A stretch of DNA of 64,000 bases from Moritella marina ATCC 15381 (lineage in GTDB: Bacteria > Pseudomonadota > Gammaproteobacteria > Enterobacterales > Moritellaceae), in contig NZ_CP044399.1 of NCBI RefSeq assembly GCF_008931805.1, positions 3,831,370 to 3,895,369 of the forward strand, read 5' to 3'. The position numbers were made by a program, and so were the translations under genes. Below the pieces are notes generated by a model that saw only the letters and a list, made by a program, of their open reading frames with translations, had not been told where the DNA came from and ran no database searches. Shown one piece after another: positions 8,820 to 18,583 of the stretch (the stretch's first letter is position 1; each line of letters opens with the position of its first letter).

Positions 8820-9557
8820 TTATTTTACGACTTTAATATTGTGTTTTTCTAATAGATGTACGTACTCTAACGACGCGTCTTCGTCAGTGATCACCATATC
8901 AACCTGTTCGAATTGATATAATGGCGTATTGTGCACTTGCCCAAATTTAGAAGAATCAGTGATAACAATATTCTGTGCACCTTTCTCTAAAATAGCGACT
9001 CCCACATCAGCACGCATCATATTACGGCTCGTAAAACCAGTGTTCGGGTGCAAGCCATCAATGCCTAAGAATGCTTTAGTAAAGTGAGTGTGTTTGATGC
9101 AAAGACGCGTCAATGTACCCACCATACTTTCACTTTCATGTTGATATAAACCGCCTAACACAATGATTTTAACGTCTGTTTCTTTCATCAAGTGCGCAAT
9201 GTAGCTGCTTGGTGTAATGATAGTTACATCACTACGTTTGCCGAGTTCTTTAGCCAATAATGCATTTGCACTACCGCCTTCGATCATGACTGTTTCACCA
9301 TGCTCAACCAGACTTGCGGCACACATCGCCATCTTACGTTTGTGTTCGTAATTAACCGTAATACGGTGAGACACGTTATCGGTATTATGTGGAGTAGCAC
9401 CACCATGAACACGACGGATGAAGCCTTCTTTTTCTAACTTGTTCAGATCATGACGGATCGTGACCTCTGAAACACCCAGCTTAATCGACATTTCGCCGAC
9501 AGACGCGCGTCCCTCTTCATTTACCAGATTAATAATATCAGTATGTCGTTGCTGCAT
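8820..9557 (-). CDS. DeoR/GlpR-family transcriptional regulator
   Basis: A 245-residue repressor. An N-terminal DeoR-type helix-turn-helix (about 5-57: RHTDIINLVNEEGRASVGEM, then SEVTIRHDLNKLEKEGFIRRVHGGA) is followed by the DeoRC sugar-phosphate isomerase-like effector domain (about 75-230) with the typical GGSANALLAKEL and ITDSSKFG segments. The family senses phosphorylated sugars or related metabolites. No sugar operon is adjacent, so the ligand cannot be named; it is not obviously linked to the neighbouring transporter or phosphatase. Confidence 0.9.
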   Translation of the reverse strand: MQQRHTDIINLVNEEGRASVGEMSIKLGVSEVTIRHDLNKLEKEGFIRRVHGGATPHNTDNVSHRITVNYEHKRKMAMCAASLVEHGETVMIEGGSANALLAKELGKRSDVTIITPSSYIAHLMKETDVKIIVLGGLYQHESESMVGTLTRLCIKHTHFTKAFLGIDGLHPNTGFTSRNMMRADVGVAILEKGAQNIVITDSSKFGQVHNTPLYQFEQVDMVITDEDASLEYVHLLEKHNIKVVK

Positions 9558-9706
9558 GATTTCTCATATCCCACACAATTTAAGTTACCTATTAAGTAGA
9601 TAGTACCACTTTCATCTGAAAGTCATAAGCACTAATTAAAACTACAAATTGAAAATCCCAAATACATAGCGTAACTGAGATCTTCATCGCTAATGCTAAG
9701 TCTAGC

Positions 9707-10312
9707 TTACTGTATCGACCATGACTTGCCGTGCCAAGTTTGAATGATGTGAGAAATTTCATACCAATCGTGTGCACAAGTGACTAGTTCTCTAAACACC
9801 TTATTATGTGGTTGTTTTATCATGATACAGTTATCGATGCCGGCATTTTTAGCATCCACTAGATTGTCATATTTATCATCGACAAAAGCATGAATTTCAT
9901 GTGTTTCTTGAATTTTATTTAAATAAGTCGCTTTTGACTCACCAAATTCAACAAAGAAAATTTCTTTAAAAATATTACCAAAGCAATGATACATATTGGC
10001 GCGACGTAGCGCTTCAACTTGTGCATCACGGCTACAGGCGGTAATACAGAATATTTCATAACCTTCTTGCGCTAACTTAGTTAGAATTCGAGATGCGCCT
10101 GGCAATGCGTCCAACGCGCCAAATTGCCAGCTAGATGCAAACTCTTTTAATATTTTAACGTCCTGACCTTCTTTAATTCCCAACCATTCACATAAGTCCC
10201 ATGCTAATGGCTTACCTGTCACTTGCTTATCATATTGATGATTAACAAATTCACGTAACCGAGAACCAAAATCTAATACTGTATCATCAATATCAATGAC
10301 TATCGCTTTCAT
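9707..10312 (-). CDS. HAD-superfamily hydrolase (nucleotidase-like)
   Basis: A 201-residue cytoplasmic phosphatase-type protein. Motif I is DIDDTVLDFG (nucleophile Asp7, general acid Asp9), motif II is around CITACS, a lysine lies near GESKATYLNK, and the acidic motif FVDDKYDNLVDA gives the Mg-binding aspartates. The layout resembles 5'-nucleotidase, deoxy(pyrimidine) C-type members of the superfamily. The substrate cannot be set from sequence alone. It is followed by about 150 bases with no gene before the DeoR gene. Confidence 0.85.
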   Translation of the reverse strand: MKAIVIDIDDTVLDFGSRLREFVNHQYDKQVTGKPLAWDLCEWLGIKEGQDVKILKEFASSWQFGALDALPGASRILTKLAQEGYEIFCITACSRDAQVEALRRANMYHCFGNIFKEIFFVEFGESKATYLNKIQETHEIHAFVDDKYDNLVDAKNAGIDNCIMIKQPHNKVFRELVTCAHDWYEISHIIQTWHGKSWSIQ

Positions 10313-10515
10313 AGGCGTACTTCCATTTTTGTGCTTATTTCTGTCATTAATCGTTATATAACATACGATGATGTTAGTCGAAGGGCAATATTACATAGAT
10401 AACAGATGATGTATATTAATCTTCTATAAAATCAAGTCGCTAATACTAACTTAATAGTCAAAAAATCGAGAGTACTATTTCGCGGTAATAGGCGAGATAC
10501 CTGTCTTTCGGATAT

Positions 10516-10540
10516 TAAAAAGGCACCCTGAGGTGCCTTC
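10516..10540 (-). terminator. Terminator after hemN
   Basis: On the minus strand a GAAGGCACCT/AGGTGCCTT-type stem is followed by five T residues, 26 bases beyond the hemN stop codon. Confidence 0.85.
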
Positions 10541-10565
10541 ATATTTACGCATATCTATCTAACGA

Positions 10566-11945
10566 TTAAATCACTCGAGAAAACTGCTGCTGACGTGCGC
10601 GTTGACGTAAATACACATCGAAACACATGCAAATATTACGGATCAACAACTTACCTTTCGGGGCAACCTGCAGCATATTATCTTCAATAATAACCAGTTC
10701 GTCATTAATGAACGTTTGCAATAATTCCATGTCTTCAGCAAAGTAGCTCGCGAAATCAAGGTCAAATGTTTGCGCTATTTTGTCCATATCTAATTCAAAA
10801 TTACACATCAATTGCTTGATAACAGCGCGACGAATTGAATCATCATCATTCAGCCCCACGCCACGCCATTGCGCATGACCGAGTTCTTCAACTTGCTGGT
10901 AATAGGTTTTCAAGTCTTTTTGATTTTGCGAATATGCATTACCGATTTGGCTAATTGAAGAAACACCCAGACCTAATAAATCACTTTCACCTTGGGTTGT
11001 ATAGCCCTGGAAGTTACGATGCAATATACCTTCACGCTGCGCAATGGCTAATTCATCATCCGGTTTAGCAAAGTGATCCATACCAATAAACTGGTAACCG
11101 TTGTCAGTTAAAAATGAAATAGCGTCTTCCAAAATCGCTAAGCGATCTGAAGCTGACGGCATATCTTCTTCTTTCATTTTACGCTGACCAGCAAACAAAC
11201 TCGGTATGTGCGCATAGTTAAATACAGTTAATCGAGCCGGGTCTAAATCAAGTACACGTTCTAACGTCTTATGGAAAGTGTCTTTCGTTTGGTGTGGTAA
11301 GCCATAGATTAAATCAATGTTAGTCGATTTAAAACCAAGTTCATGGGCACGTTTAATAATGGCAAAAATGAAATCTTCATCTTGCTCACGGTTAACGGCA
11401 ACTTGTACTTTTTTATCAAAATCTTGAACACCCAGACTTAAACGGTTAAAACCAACCTTAGATAATAGATCAATAGTACTCAGCTCAATTTCACGCGGAT
11501 CAACTTCAATCGAAATTTCAGCATTGTCGTCAAAATTAAAACTGTCTTTTAATACGTCAATCAAACGTTGAATTTGTGGCTGTGTTAAAAACGTTGGCGT
11601 ACCACCACCCCAATGTAATTGCGATACATTACGGTCTTTAAAAAATGGTGCTTGTAACTTAATTTCAGCTTCGAGTACATCAAGGTACTTATCGGCTTTA
11701 TGCAAATGACGCGTAATCACCTTGTTACAACCACAGTAATAACAAAGCTTATGACAGAAAGGAATATGCACATACAATGACAACGGTTTATCTGGCGTCT
11801 CGTCGCAAGCAAAGCGAAAGTCTTGATAACCAAACGATTCATCAAATTCCAACGCGGTTGGATACGATGTATATCTTGGGCCACTGTAATTATATTTTTC
11901 GATCATAGCCTGATCCCAGACTAATTTTTGATTTAGCATATTCAT
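10566..11945 (-). CDS. hemN: Oxygen-independent coproporphyrinogen III oxidase
   Basis: A radical SAM enzyme that decarboxylates coproporphyrinogen III to protoporphyrinogen IX without oxygen. Its 459 residues fit true HemN (about 455), not the shorter HemW. Near residue 62 the cluster motif HKLCYYCGC gives CxxxCxxC plus the extra Cys typical of HemN. GGGTPT (SAM-binding glycine motif) and the C-terminal HemN domain are present. It stands alone with its own terminator. I saw no convincing FNR site upstream. Confidence 0.97.
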   Translation of the reverse strand: MNMLNQKLVWDQAMIEKYNYSGPRYTSYPTALEFDESFGYQDFRFACDETPDKPLSLYVHIPFCHKLCYYCGCNKVITRHLHKADKYLDVLEAEIKLQAPFFKDRNVSQLHWGGGTPTFLTQPQIQRLIDVLKDSFNFDDNAEISIEVDPREIELSTIDLLSKVGFNRLSLGVQDFDKKVQVAVNREQDEDFIFAIIKRAHELGFKSTNIDLIYGLPHQTKDTFHKTLERVLDLDPARLTVFNYAHIPSLFAGQRKMKEEDMPSASDRLAILEDAISFLTDNGYQFIGMDHFAKPDDELAIAQREGILHRNFQGYTTQGESDLLGLGVSSISQIGNAYSQNQKDLKTYYQQVEELGHAQWRGVGLNDDDSIRRAVIKQLMCNFELDMDKIAQTFDLDFASYFAEDMELLQTFINDELVIIEDNMLQVAPKGKLLIRNICMCFDVYLRQRARQQQFSRVI

Positions 11946-12033
11946 CCCCTAAGACAAGTCGCGATAGTATGCCGAAAAGAAATACCGAGCAATTTGTCTT
12001 ACATCATAATATTAACGATTAGCGCGTTATTAA

Positions 12034-12495
12034 TTAACATTCAAAGGTAGTTAAGCGAGCAACATCTTGTTGCACACGCTCAGCATATTCACCTTCAAAA
12101 CGAAAACGGTTTAAGTCTAATTGCATGCGCTCTTTTTTTGATAACTCACTGCGGGCATCCATAATCGGCATGTGTTTTATTTTGTCATAAAACGCATGTA
12201 AATCAGGATACAGCTTAACCCAATCAACAGGTTCCGAAGCAGGAATAGCGGCGAGTAACTTGCAGATACGGATTGTGCCTTCAGACAAGTCACACTCTTC
12301 ACTTCCCATCGCTTTAGCAATAATCTGTACACTTTCAGTGATACGCACTTTACGTGCAGCAATGGCGTCATTTTGTTGATTTAGCTGCTGCACTTGTTGC
12401 GCTTTTACACGATACAATAAACGTCCCGCATATACTGATAATGCCAGAATGATCAGGCATCCACTGCCGATTAAAATCATCCAACTCGCTTGCAT
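12034..12495 (-). CDS. DUF2489 membrane-anchored protein
   Basis: A 153-residue protein with one N-terminal transmembrane helix (about 5-26) followed by a basic, coiled-coil-like stretch and a soluble cytoplasmic domain with conserved-looking SEGTIRICKLL and PIMDARSELSKKERMQ segments, characteristic of DUF2489. Function unknown. It starts two bases after the yihI stop and is co-transcribed with it, as in Vibrio and relatives. Confidence 0.88.
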   Translation of the reverse strand: MQASWMILIGSGCLIILALSVYAGRLLYRVKAQQVQQLNQQNDAIAARKVRITESVQIIAKAMGSEECDLSEGTIRICKLLAAIPASEPVDWVKLYPDLHAFYDKIKHMPIMDARSELSKKERMQLDLNRFRFEGEYAERVQQDVARLTTFEC

Positions 12496-12497
12496 TA

Positions 12498-13154
12498 TTA
12501 GTCCTCGTTATCGTTTTTCTTTAATTTTTTTTCTGTTGCTAGGAAACGCTCATACAATTCATCTTCAGATAATTGTTCAGTATTCGTATTCAACGCTTTA
12601 GCATCAAGTTCTGCCATCATCGCTTCATCCCACTCAGCTTCATCGTACTCTTCGTCGAATTCTTCGTCGTCAGCATAACCCAGTTCTTCAAGTAAGAATG
12701 CGTGACGCTCTACACCTTGATCGACATAATCTTGATCATCATGGTTTAGTACTTCGTTGTTATCTAAACGCAGTAATAGACCATTTAAACGTGCATCACT
12801 TTCTAACTTATCAAGCTCTTGCTCAAACGTTAATACAGGTGTCACAGGTTTCACGTCTGCTTTCGGCTGTTTTACTTTTATAATTGCAGGTTGTGCAACA
12901 GGCGTTGGCGCAGAAACGAGTTGAATTGGTGCTTTACTGCCGATACGTGGATCACTCGATTTACGTGGGCCGCCTGTACCTTTTTTACCTTTTTCAGCTT
13001 CAGCCGTTTTATTACCAGATGCTAAACCTTTACGTTTTTTTAATCGTTTTTGCTTGCGCGCTTCTACTGCTTGCGTATTCGTTTCACGTTTACTACGGTC
13101 TGATTTAGCAATTGCTAACGGGCCGCCTGAGCGTTCTTTTCTTTTACGAGTCAT
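12498..13154 (-). CDS. yihI: Der GTPase-activating protein YihI
   Basis: Regulates the ribosome-assembly GTPase Der (EngA). The N-terminal part is strongly basic (MTRKRKERSGGPLAIAKSDR, then KKRKG), with TGGPRKSSDPRIGSKAPI typical of YihI, and the C-terminal part is very acidic with ELDKLESDARLNGLL. I took the ATG at 13154 (218 residues), which begins the conserved MTRKRKER; the frame could extend upstream by 14 residues but those are not conserved in type. It heads an operon with the DUF2489 gene. Confidence 0.93.
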   Translation of the reverse strand: MTRKRKERSGGPLAIAKSDRSKRETNTQAVEARKQKRLKKRKGLASGNKTAEAEKGKKGTGGPRKSSDPRIGSKAPIQLVSAPTPVAQPAIIKVKQPKADVKPVTPVLTFEQELDKLESDARLNGLLLRLDNNEVLNHDDQDYVDQGVERHAFLLEELGYADDEEFDEEYDEAEWDEAMMAELDAKALNTNTEQLSEDELYERFLATEKKLKKNDNED

Positions 13155-13363
13155 AGTATTCTCTGTTTTAAATCTGTCTAATAACAAGGTTAACAATAAG
13201 CTTGTTTACAATCTTGTTGATTAGTGGGGTATCGTATTTCGCCTTATTTAAAGATAGTCAATTTACCAATCTTTATTAAGGGCATAAGTAGGCAATTCTT
13301 TAAGTGAGCGCAGACTACCAAAAAAGCAAGGAAGAAAAAAGATAATTTAGATAAGATGAAAAT

Positions 13364-13392
13364 AAAAAACTCAGCCGAGGCTGAGTTTTTTA
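13364..13392 (-). terminator. Terminator after cytochrome c4
   Basis: Stem ACTCAGCC/GGCTGAGT with a short loop and runs of A/T at both sides lies about 33 bases beyond the cytochrome stop codon; it can work in either direction. Confidence 0.88.
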
Positions 13393-13424
13393 CGATATAA
13401 AATGTTCCTACTAAACAAAAATGA

Positions 13425-14048
13425 TTAGTGGAGGCCACCTAGATATTTAGAAATAATTTCCATATCCGCTGGTTTCATTTTATATGCGATATCATGCATC
13501 ATGCCATTTTGGTCATTTGCACGTTCTTTGCTACTGAATTTCTCTAGCTGTGCTTTAATATAATCAGCATGTTGTCCAGAGATTTTCGGGAATTTAGCCG
13601 TTTCGCTACCATTACCACGAGGGCCATGACATGCAGCACAAGCAGTAATACCACGTTCGATGTCGCCACCACGGTATAATAATTGACCAGCAGCAACCAC
13701 TTCTTCAGGTGTTTCTTCAGGCTTCATTGTTTGCGCTGAATAGAATGCAGCAAGATCCTGCATATTTTCTTCAGTTAACATTGCCGCCATACCCATCATG
13801 ACAGGATCGTTACGACCCTTTTCACCACCAGTTTGCATAGCAAGTTGAAAATCTTTCAACTGCTTAACAAGGTACGAAGCATTCTGCCCCGCTAGTTTAG
13901 GATAGATACTTGCAGGGCTATTGCCATCAGCACCATGACACGCAGTACATGTACCAGAAATAGCTTCACCCGCAGCTGCATCCCCTGCAGCTTGGGCAGT
14001 ACCCATTAATCCGATTAACATTGCAAAAGATAAGACAAGACTTTTCAT
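13425..14048 (-). CDS. Cytochrome c4, di-heme
   Basis: A periplasmic electron carrier of 207 residues that donates to terminal oxidases. It has a signal peptide (MKSLVLSFAMLIGLMGTAQA), then two c-type heme sites, CTACHG and CAACHG, each in a homologous half, with downstream Met ligands in the GMAAML and MMHDIAYKM regions. The chosen ATG at 14048 has an AAGTGGA ribosome-binding site; a start at 14099 would add residues that do not fit a signal peptide. It diverges from engB, as in Vibrio and Shewanella. Confidence 0.94.
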   Translation of the reverse strand: MKSLVLSFAMLIGLMGTAQAAGDAAAGEAISGTCTACHGADGNSPASIYPKLAGQNASYLVKQLKDFQLAMQTGGEKGRNDPVMMGMAAMLTEENMQDLAAFYSAQTMKPEETPEEVVAAGQLLYRGGDIERGITACAACHGPRGNGSETAKFPKISGQHADYIKAQLEKFSSKERANDQNGMMHDIAYKMKPADMEIISKYLGGLH

Positions 14049-14172
14049 AGCATTCCACTTGTTATTTTCAGCTTCCGATCCCATGTCACGGCGTGACATG
14101 TTACACTTATTATTATTCTATTTGACTATTTTACACATTTTCAAAAAAAAGTAATCATTTAACACAATTTCA

Positions 14173-14871
14173 ATGAGAGATATTAAATTGGATAACAAAA
14201 AGATACACTTCGAAAACGCTGCCTTTAGGATTAGTGCGCCAGACATTAGTCACCTAACAGACGATTCGGGCATTGAAATTGCTTTCGCTGGGCGATCTAA
14301 TGCAGGTAAATCAAGTGCATTAAACACTTTGACACGCCAAAAAAGCTTAGCGAGAACCAGTAAAACACCTGGCCGTACGCAACTAATTAACGTATTTGAA
14401 ATCGAAGACGGCAAACGCCTAATCGACTTACCTGGTTATGGTTTTGCAAAAGTACCTTTTGAAGTAAAGAAAAAATGGCAGAAAGCGTTAGGTGAATACC
14501 TGCAAAAACGCGATTCATTAAAAGGGATCGTGGTATTAATGGATATCCGTCATCCATTAAAAGAATTAGATAAGCAATTAATTCTTTGGGCGATTGATTC
14601 TGACATTCCAGTTATGGCGTTATTAACCAAAGCGGATAAATTAAAACAAGGCGTTCGCAGCAAAACGGTTAAAGAGGTAAAAGAAGCAGTGAAAGAATTT
14701 GGTGGTGACGTAACAGTTGCACCATTCTCGTCATTAAAACATACCGGTATTGATGTGCTTAAAAACAAGCTATGTGAATGGTATGCGCTAGAACCTTCAA
14801 CAGGTACTCCAAGTGAAGACGCGGAAGAGTACGATGACAGTGACTACGAATACATTAACGAAGACGATTAG
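14173..14871 (+). CDS. engB: Ribosome-biogenesis GTPase EngB (YihA)
   Basis: An essential GTPase for 50S ribosomal subunit assembly. G motifs are all visible: GRSNAGKSS (G1, about 42-50), TPGRTQ (G2), DLPGYG (G3), TKAD (G4) and SSLK (G5). The protein has an extra acidic tail of about 20 residues ([17 protein letters not shown]) beyond the GTPase core, giving 232 residues compared with about 210 in E. coli. It converges with polA with the Spot 42 gene between them, the same arrangement as in E. coli. Confidence 0.97.
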   Translation: MRDIKLDNKKIHFENAAFRISAPDISHLTDDSGIEIAFAGRSNAGKSSALNTLTRQKSLARTSKTPGRTQLINVFEIEDGKRLIDLPGYGFAKVPFEVKKKWQKALGEYLQKRDSLKGIVVLMDIRHPLKELDKQLILWAIDSDIPVMALLTKADKLKQGVRSKTVKEVKEAVKEFGGDVTVAPFSSLKHTGIDVLKNKLCEWYALEPSTGTPSEDAEEYDDSDYEYINEDD

Positions 14872-14890
14872 TCGTTACTGAATTGTAGGC

Positions 14891-14987
14891 AAAAAAAACG
14901 CCTCGTCAAAAAGTGACGTGGCGATGAATAATAAATTCAATTTGAAACAAAAGGTTTGAAATATAATTTCGAACCTCCATACCCTAC
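14891..14987 (-). ncRNA. spf: Spot 42 small RNA
   Basis: On the minus strand the sequence begins GTAGGGTATGGAGGTT, close to E. coli Spot 42 (GTAGGGTACAGAGGTA), contains CAAACCTTTTGTTTCA where E. coli has CAGACCTTTTACTTCA, and ends in the terminator stem CGCCACGTCA/TGACGAGGCG plus eight T. Length is about 97 nt. The position between polA and engB is the conserved spf locus. Spot 42 is an Hfq-dependent repressor of catabolic genes, itself repressed by cAMP-CRP; TATATT is a plausible -10 element just upstream. Confidence 0.92.
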
Positions 14988-15050
14988 CCCGCCAATATAC
15001 TGCAAACTTATTTCACACGAAAGTAAAATACGTTATTTAGTTACATTTTT

Positions 15051-15066
15051 TGTGACAAAGCGCACT
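15051..15066. promoter_or_regulatory. Possible CRP site upstream of Spot 42
   Basis: TGTGACAAAGCGCACT has a perfect left CRP half-site (TGTGA) and a degenerate right half, about 65-80 bases upstream of the Spot 42 start. CRP repression of spf is known in E. coli; here the site is only suggestive. Confidence 0.35.
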
Positions 15067-15087
15067 AATAGCTTTTTATTATGTATA

Positions 15088-15120
15088 AAAACAACAAAAC
15101 CAGCCCTAAGACTGGTTTTA
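15088..15120 (-). terminator. Terminator after polA
   Basis: On the minus strand AAAACCAG/CTGGTTTT stem with an 8-base loop is followed by GTTGTTTTT, about 60 bases after the polA stop and ahead of the spf promoter. Confidence 0.75.
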
Positions 15121-15181
15121 GTTTCTATACTTAATATACTCGCGTTATAAAATTTGCGTGTAATCAGTCCCTAATAGGATA

Positions 15182-17989
15182 TTAATGTGCTTCGTCCCAG
15201 TTATCACCCACACCAGCTTCAGCAAGTAGTGGTACATCTAACGACATTGCCGCAGCCATCAACTCTTTAATTTTTTCAACATAAGCATCAACATGCTGCT
15301 CTTTAATTTCAAAAACCAATTCATCGTGCACTTGCATTAGCATGCGAATAGAATCCGTTTCTACCGTTTCCATCCAACCTGCAACATTGATCATCGCCTT
15401 CTTGATGATGTCTGATGCAGTACCTTGCATTGGTGCATTAATCGCTGCACGTTCAGCCGCCATTTGACGCATTTTATTACGCGCATTAATTTCTGGTAAA
15501 TATAAACGACGACCAGACAGCGTTTCAACATAACCTTTGTCTTTCGCTACTTTACGCGTGTCATCCATATACGTTAATACGCCAGGGTAACGTTCGAAGT
15601 AACGCGCCATATAGTGCTTAGCTTCTTTTTGCGGTACGTTTAACTGACGACCTAAACCAAATGCACTCATGCCATAAATAAGTCCGAAGTTAATCGCTTT
15701 TGCGCTACGGCGTTGATCTGTCGTGACATCCGCTAAATCAACAGAGAATACTTCAGCAGCGGTTGCGCTGTGAATATCTTTACCTTCCGAGAACGCGGTT
15801 AATAAACCGATATCTTGTGATAAATGCGCCATAATACGTAATTCAATTTGGCTGTAATCCACCGCTACATATTTATAACCGGTTTCAGGAATAAACGCCT
15901 GACGGATACGTCGACCTTCGCCTGCACGTACAGGAATATTTTGTAGATTTGGATCGCTTGATGATAAACGGCCCGTCGCAGTAACAGCTTGATGATAAGA
16001 GGTATGTACGCGACCCGTTTTTTCTTCGATCAAGGTTGGTAACTTATCCGTATACGTTGATTTCAGTTTACTTAAACTACGGTATTCTAAAATCAATTTT
16101 GGTAATGGATAATTAAGCGCTAATTCTTGTAGCACTTCTTCTGCCGTTGATGGCGCACCTTTTGGTGTTTTCTTAATGACTGGTAATTCCATTTTCACAA
16201 ACAGAATTTCTTGCAATTGTTTTGGTGAACTTAAGTTAAATGGTTGCTCTGCAATTTCGTGTGCTTGCGCTTCTAACTCTAGCATACGGTTACCAAGCTC
16301 TACACTTTGTGCATCCAGTTTGGATTTTTCAATCAATACACCTTGGCGCTCAACACCTGACAAGATATTAACAAGCGGTAATTCAACCTCGTTAAATAAG
16401 GTCACTAATGAAGGTTCAGCTTCGATCTTAGGCCACAATACATTGTGTAAGCGTAAGGTTACATCTGCATCTTCGGCAGCATAAGGTGACGCTTGTTCTA
16501 ATTCGATTTGGTTAAAGGTTAATTGTTTTTTACCTTTACCAGCTATCTCTTCGAAGCTTATAATTGTATGGCCTAAATATTTATAGGCCAAACTGTCCAT
16601 ATCATGACGCGTCGCGACACTGTTATACACATACGATTCAATCATGGTGTCATAAGCAATACCGGCTAACTTAATACCGTAGTTCGCTAATACAGATGCG
16701 TCATATTTTAGATTTTGACCTAGTTTCTTGGCGTTATCGTCTTCTAGTAATGCTTTTAATGACGCTAATACATGATCACGATCTAATTGTTCAGGCGCAT
16801 CAATATAATCATGGGCAACAGGTAAATATGCAGCTTCACCTTCAGCCACTGCAAATGATAAACCCACTAACTCAGCTTGCATGTAATTAAGGCTAGTGGT
16901 TTCAGTATCCAGTGCAAACAGATCTGCATTTTGTAATTTTTCTAACCAGCGATCAAAATCAGCTTGGGTTAAAATTGTTTCATAATTACTGCGATCAATC
17001 GTCGATGGCACTACAACACTAACAGCGTCCTCTGAACTATCACTAGCAGAATCGCCTGAAGTCGATTTTACCGCTTTGCCTGCATAAACATGTTTTGTTG
17101 CATCAGCACCACCAACTAAAGCCGCTAACCAACGCTTGAAGCCCATTTTCTGGTATAACTCAGCAAGATCATCAACGTTAGTTGCAGTAATAGCCAGATC
17201 ATCTAACGTCACGCCAGTTTCAACATCAAGTTTGATCGTCGCTAATGCATATGACATTTCGGCATTGTCTTTATGTTCGATCATCTTCTTCGCCAGGGTT
17301 TTAGATCCACGGAAGCCCAATGGCGCAATAGCGTCTAAGTTATTGTAAATATCTTTAATACTACCCAATCCCTGCAATAAACCTAACGCGGTTTTTTCAC
17401 CAACACCGGGTACGCCAGGGATATTATCGGCAGCATCACCCATTAGCGCTAACAGATCAATAATCAGTTCAGGTGGCACACCAAATTTATCTTTAACGCC
17501 TTGTGGATCTAATACCACGTCGGTCATGGTGTTGATCAGGGTGACATTCTCGTCAACCAACTGCGCCATATCTTTATCGCCAGTACTGATCAATACAGCA
17601 CGACCTTCAGCACTTGCTTGCTGTGCGATCGTACCGATCACATCATCGGCCTCAACACCTGGAATGCAGATCAACGGTAAGCCCAATGCTTTAACAGCGT
17701 TATGCACAGGTTCGATCTGACAACGTAGATCATCCGGCATAGGTGGACGATGGGCTTTATAGTCGGGATACATTTCATTTCGGAATGTAGGTCCCTTCGC
17801 ATCGAAGATCACGGCGATATGGCTTGGGTCAAATTGTGTTAATAAGCTTTTTAACATGTTAACGACACCATATACAGCACCCGTTGCCATGCCTTCAGCA
17901 TTGGTTAAATGCGGTGGTGAATGATAAGCACGAAACAAGTACGAAGAGCCATCGACAAGCACAAGGGGATTGCTAGGGATCGTAGACAT
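15182..17989 (-). CDS. polA: DNA polymerase I
   Basis: Repairs DNA and removes RNA primers. In its 935 residues, the 5'-3' exonuclease domain is N-terminal ([46 protein letters not shown]). The 3'-5' proofreading domain has an intact DTET acid pair ([12 protein letters not shown], about 365). The polymerase domain has [12 protein letters not shown] (motif A), [14 protein letters not shown] (O-helix, motif B) and QVHDELVFE (motif C). The ATG at 17989 begins [19 protein letters not shown] as in relatives; an upstream in-frame start would add 14 hydrophobic residues and is unlikely. Confidence 0.97.
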   Translation of the reverse strand: MSTIPSNPLVLVDGSSYLFRAYHSPPHLTNAEGMATGAVYGVVNMLKSLLTQFDPSHIAVIFDAKGPTFRNEMYPDYKAHRPPMPDDLRCQIEPVHNAVKALGLPLICIPGVEADDVIGTIAQQASAEGRAVLISTGDKDMAQLVDENVTLINTMTDVVLDPQGVKDKFGVPPELIIDLLALMGDAADNIPGVPGVGEKTALGLLQGLGSIKDIYNNLDAIAPLGFRGSKTLAKKMIEHKDNAEMSYALATIKLDVETGVTLDDLAITATNVDDLAELYQKMGFKRWLAALVGGADATKHVYAGKAVKSTSGDSASDSSEDAVSVVVPSTIDRSNYETILTQADFDRWLEKLQNADLFALDTETTSLNYMQAELVGLSFAVAEGEAAYLPVAHDYIDAPEQLDRDHVLASLKALLEDDNAKKLGQNLKYDASVLANYGIKLAGIAYDTMIESYVYNSVATRHDMDSLAYKYLGHTIISFEEIAGKGKKQLTFNQIELEQASPYAAEDADVTLRLHNVLWPKIEAEPSLVTLFNEVELPLVNILSGVERQGVLIEKSKLDAQSVELGNRMLELEAQAHEIAEQPFNLSSPKQLQEILFVKMELPVIKKTPKGAPSTAEEVLQELALNYPLPKLILEYRSLSKLKSTYTDKLPTLIEEKTGRVHTSYHQAVTATGRLSSSDPNLQNIPVRAGEGRRIRQAFIPETGYKYVAVDYSQIELRIMAHLSQDIGLLTAFSEGKDIHSATAAEVFSVDLADVTTDQRRSAKAINFGLIYGMSAFGLGRQLNVPQKEAKHYMARYFERYPGVLTYMDDTRKVAKDKGYVETLSGRRLYLPEINARNKMRQMAAERAAINAPMQGTASDIIKKAMINVAGWMETVETDSIRMLMQVHDELVFEIKEQHVDAYVEKIKELMAAAMSLDVPLLAEAGVGDNWDEAH

Positions 17990-18080
17990 AAAAATAAACT
18001 CAATGAAATAAGTGATGAATAGACTAAGCATGCCACAAGCCGTGAATTCGCGCTATGTTGATGATAAAAATATATCTCGC

Positions 18081-18271
18081 GATCAGATCTTAACCACTCG
18101 ATCGAAGATCTAGATCCAACTGTGGATAACTCTGTTAATAATGACGATCAAAAAAATAGCCAATCTGTTAAGATCTTGATGATAAGAATTTAAATTGCAT
18201 TAATAACAACAACTTAATTAAATTTGTTGCGAGATCTTAAATTATCTAACGCTTTTAGGATATGTGGAAAA
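18081..18271. other. Dam-site cluster with DnaA boxes upstream of polA
   Basis: Eight GATC sites fall within 156 bases (18081, 18086, 18100, 18107, 18113, 18146, 18172, 18233). There is a perfect DnaA box (TGTGGATAA, 18121-18129), a second 8-of-9 match (TGTGGAAAA, 18263-18271), and an AT-rich stretch at about 18187-18228. The composition resembles oriC or a SeqA/DnaA-binding control region. The gene neighbourhood is not that of the usual oriC (mnmG/mioC or dnaA), so I do not call an origin. The remaining bases from 17990 to 18386 show no gene. Confidence 0.5.
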
Positions 18272-18386
18272 GAATCTTAGACCGACGGATTTTATGCGCA
18301 AAAAGAAATCATGATGATTAAAAATAATACACCACAGAAGTATTTCAATGTTTGATTTATGTTAATAAAGAAGGATTTATTGCAGA

Positions 18387-18558
18387 AAATAAAAAGCCGG
18401 TATTGATCAAACTTCTCTATAATCGAGGGATAAGAAGTTTGATCTACCGGCCCGAAAAAATTCGGTTTACCCTGCAAGGAGTAATGGATTAAAATTAACC
18501 CGGAAGCAATGTGAGCAATGTCTTGTCCTACTGAAATAAATACTGACTTCCTGAAGAA
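18387..18558 (-). ncRNA. ryhB: RyhB-family iron-regulated small RNA
   Basis: The minus strand contains CATTGCTCACATTGCTTCC (near 18505-18528), the deeply conserved core of E. coli and Vibrio RyhB. Upstream are a TTGCAA -35 (18594-18589), a 17-base spacer and a TATCAT -10 (18571-18566), predicting a start near 18558. Downstream a 19-bp stem (GCCGGTA...TACCGGC, 18396-18451) followed by TTTTTATTTT is a strong terminator. The transcript would be about 170 nt. RyhB represses iron-using protein mRNAs with Hfq. A 100-residue ORF over the same DNA is a shadow. Confidence 0.88.
18396..18451 (-). terminator. Terminator of the RyhB sRNA
   Basis: Two arms of 21 and 19 bases (GCCGGTATTGATCAAACTTCT with AGAAGTTTGATCTACCGGC) pair with one two-base bulge around a 16-base loop; on the minus strand the stem is followed by TTTTTATTTT. 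Confidence 0.88.
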
Positions 18559-18564
18559 CAAGTT

Positions 18565-18583
18565 AATGATAATCAATCTCATT
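18565..18583 (-). promoter_or_regulatory. Fur box at the ryhB promoter
   Basis: AATGATAATCAATCTCATT matches the 19-bp Fur consensus AATGATAATCATTATCATT at 17 positions and overlaps the predicted -10 element of ryhB, the expected place for iron-dependent repression. Confidence 0.8.

Noticed and set aside
10313-10515. Gene or sRNA between the HAD gene and hemN
   Set aside because: I found no ORF with a ribosome-binding site and no recognisable RNA signature; it seems plain intergenic DNA.
18081-18271. Calling a replication origin outright
   Set aside because: The DnaA and Dam motifs fit, but the usual neighbours (dnaA, mnmG, mioC) are absent and skew cannot be computed here.
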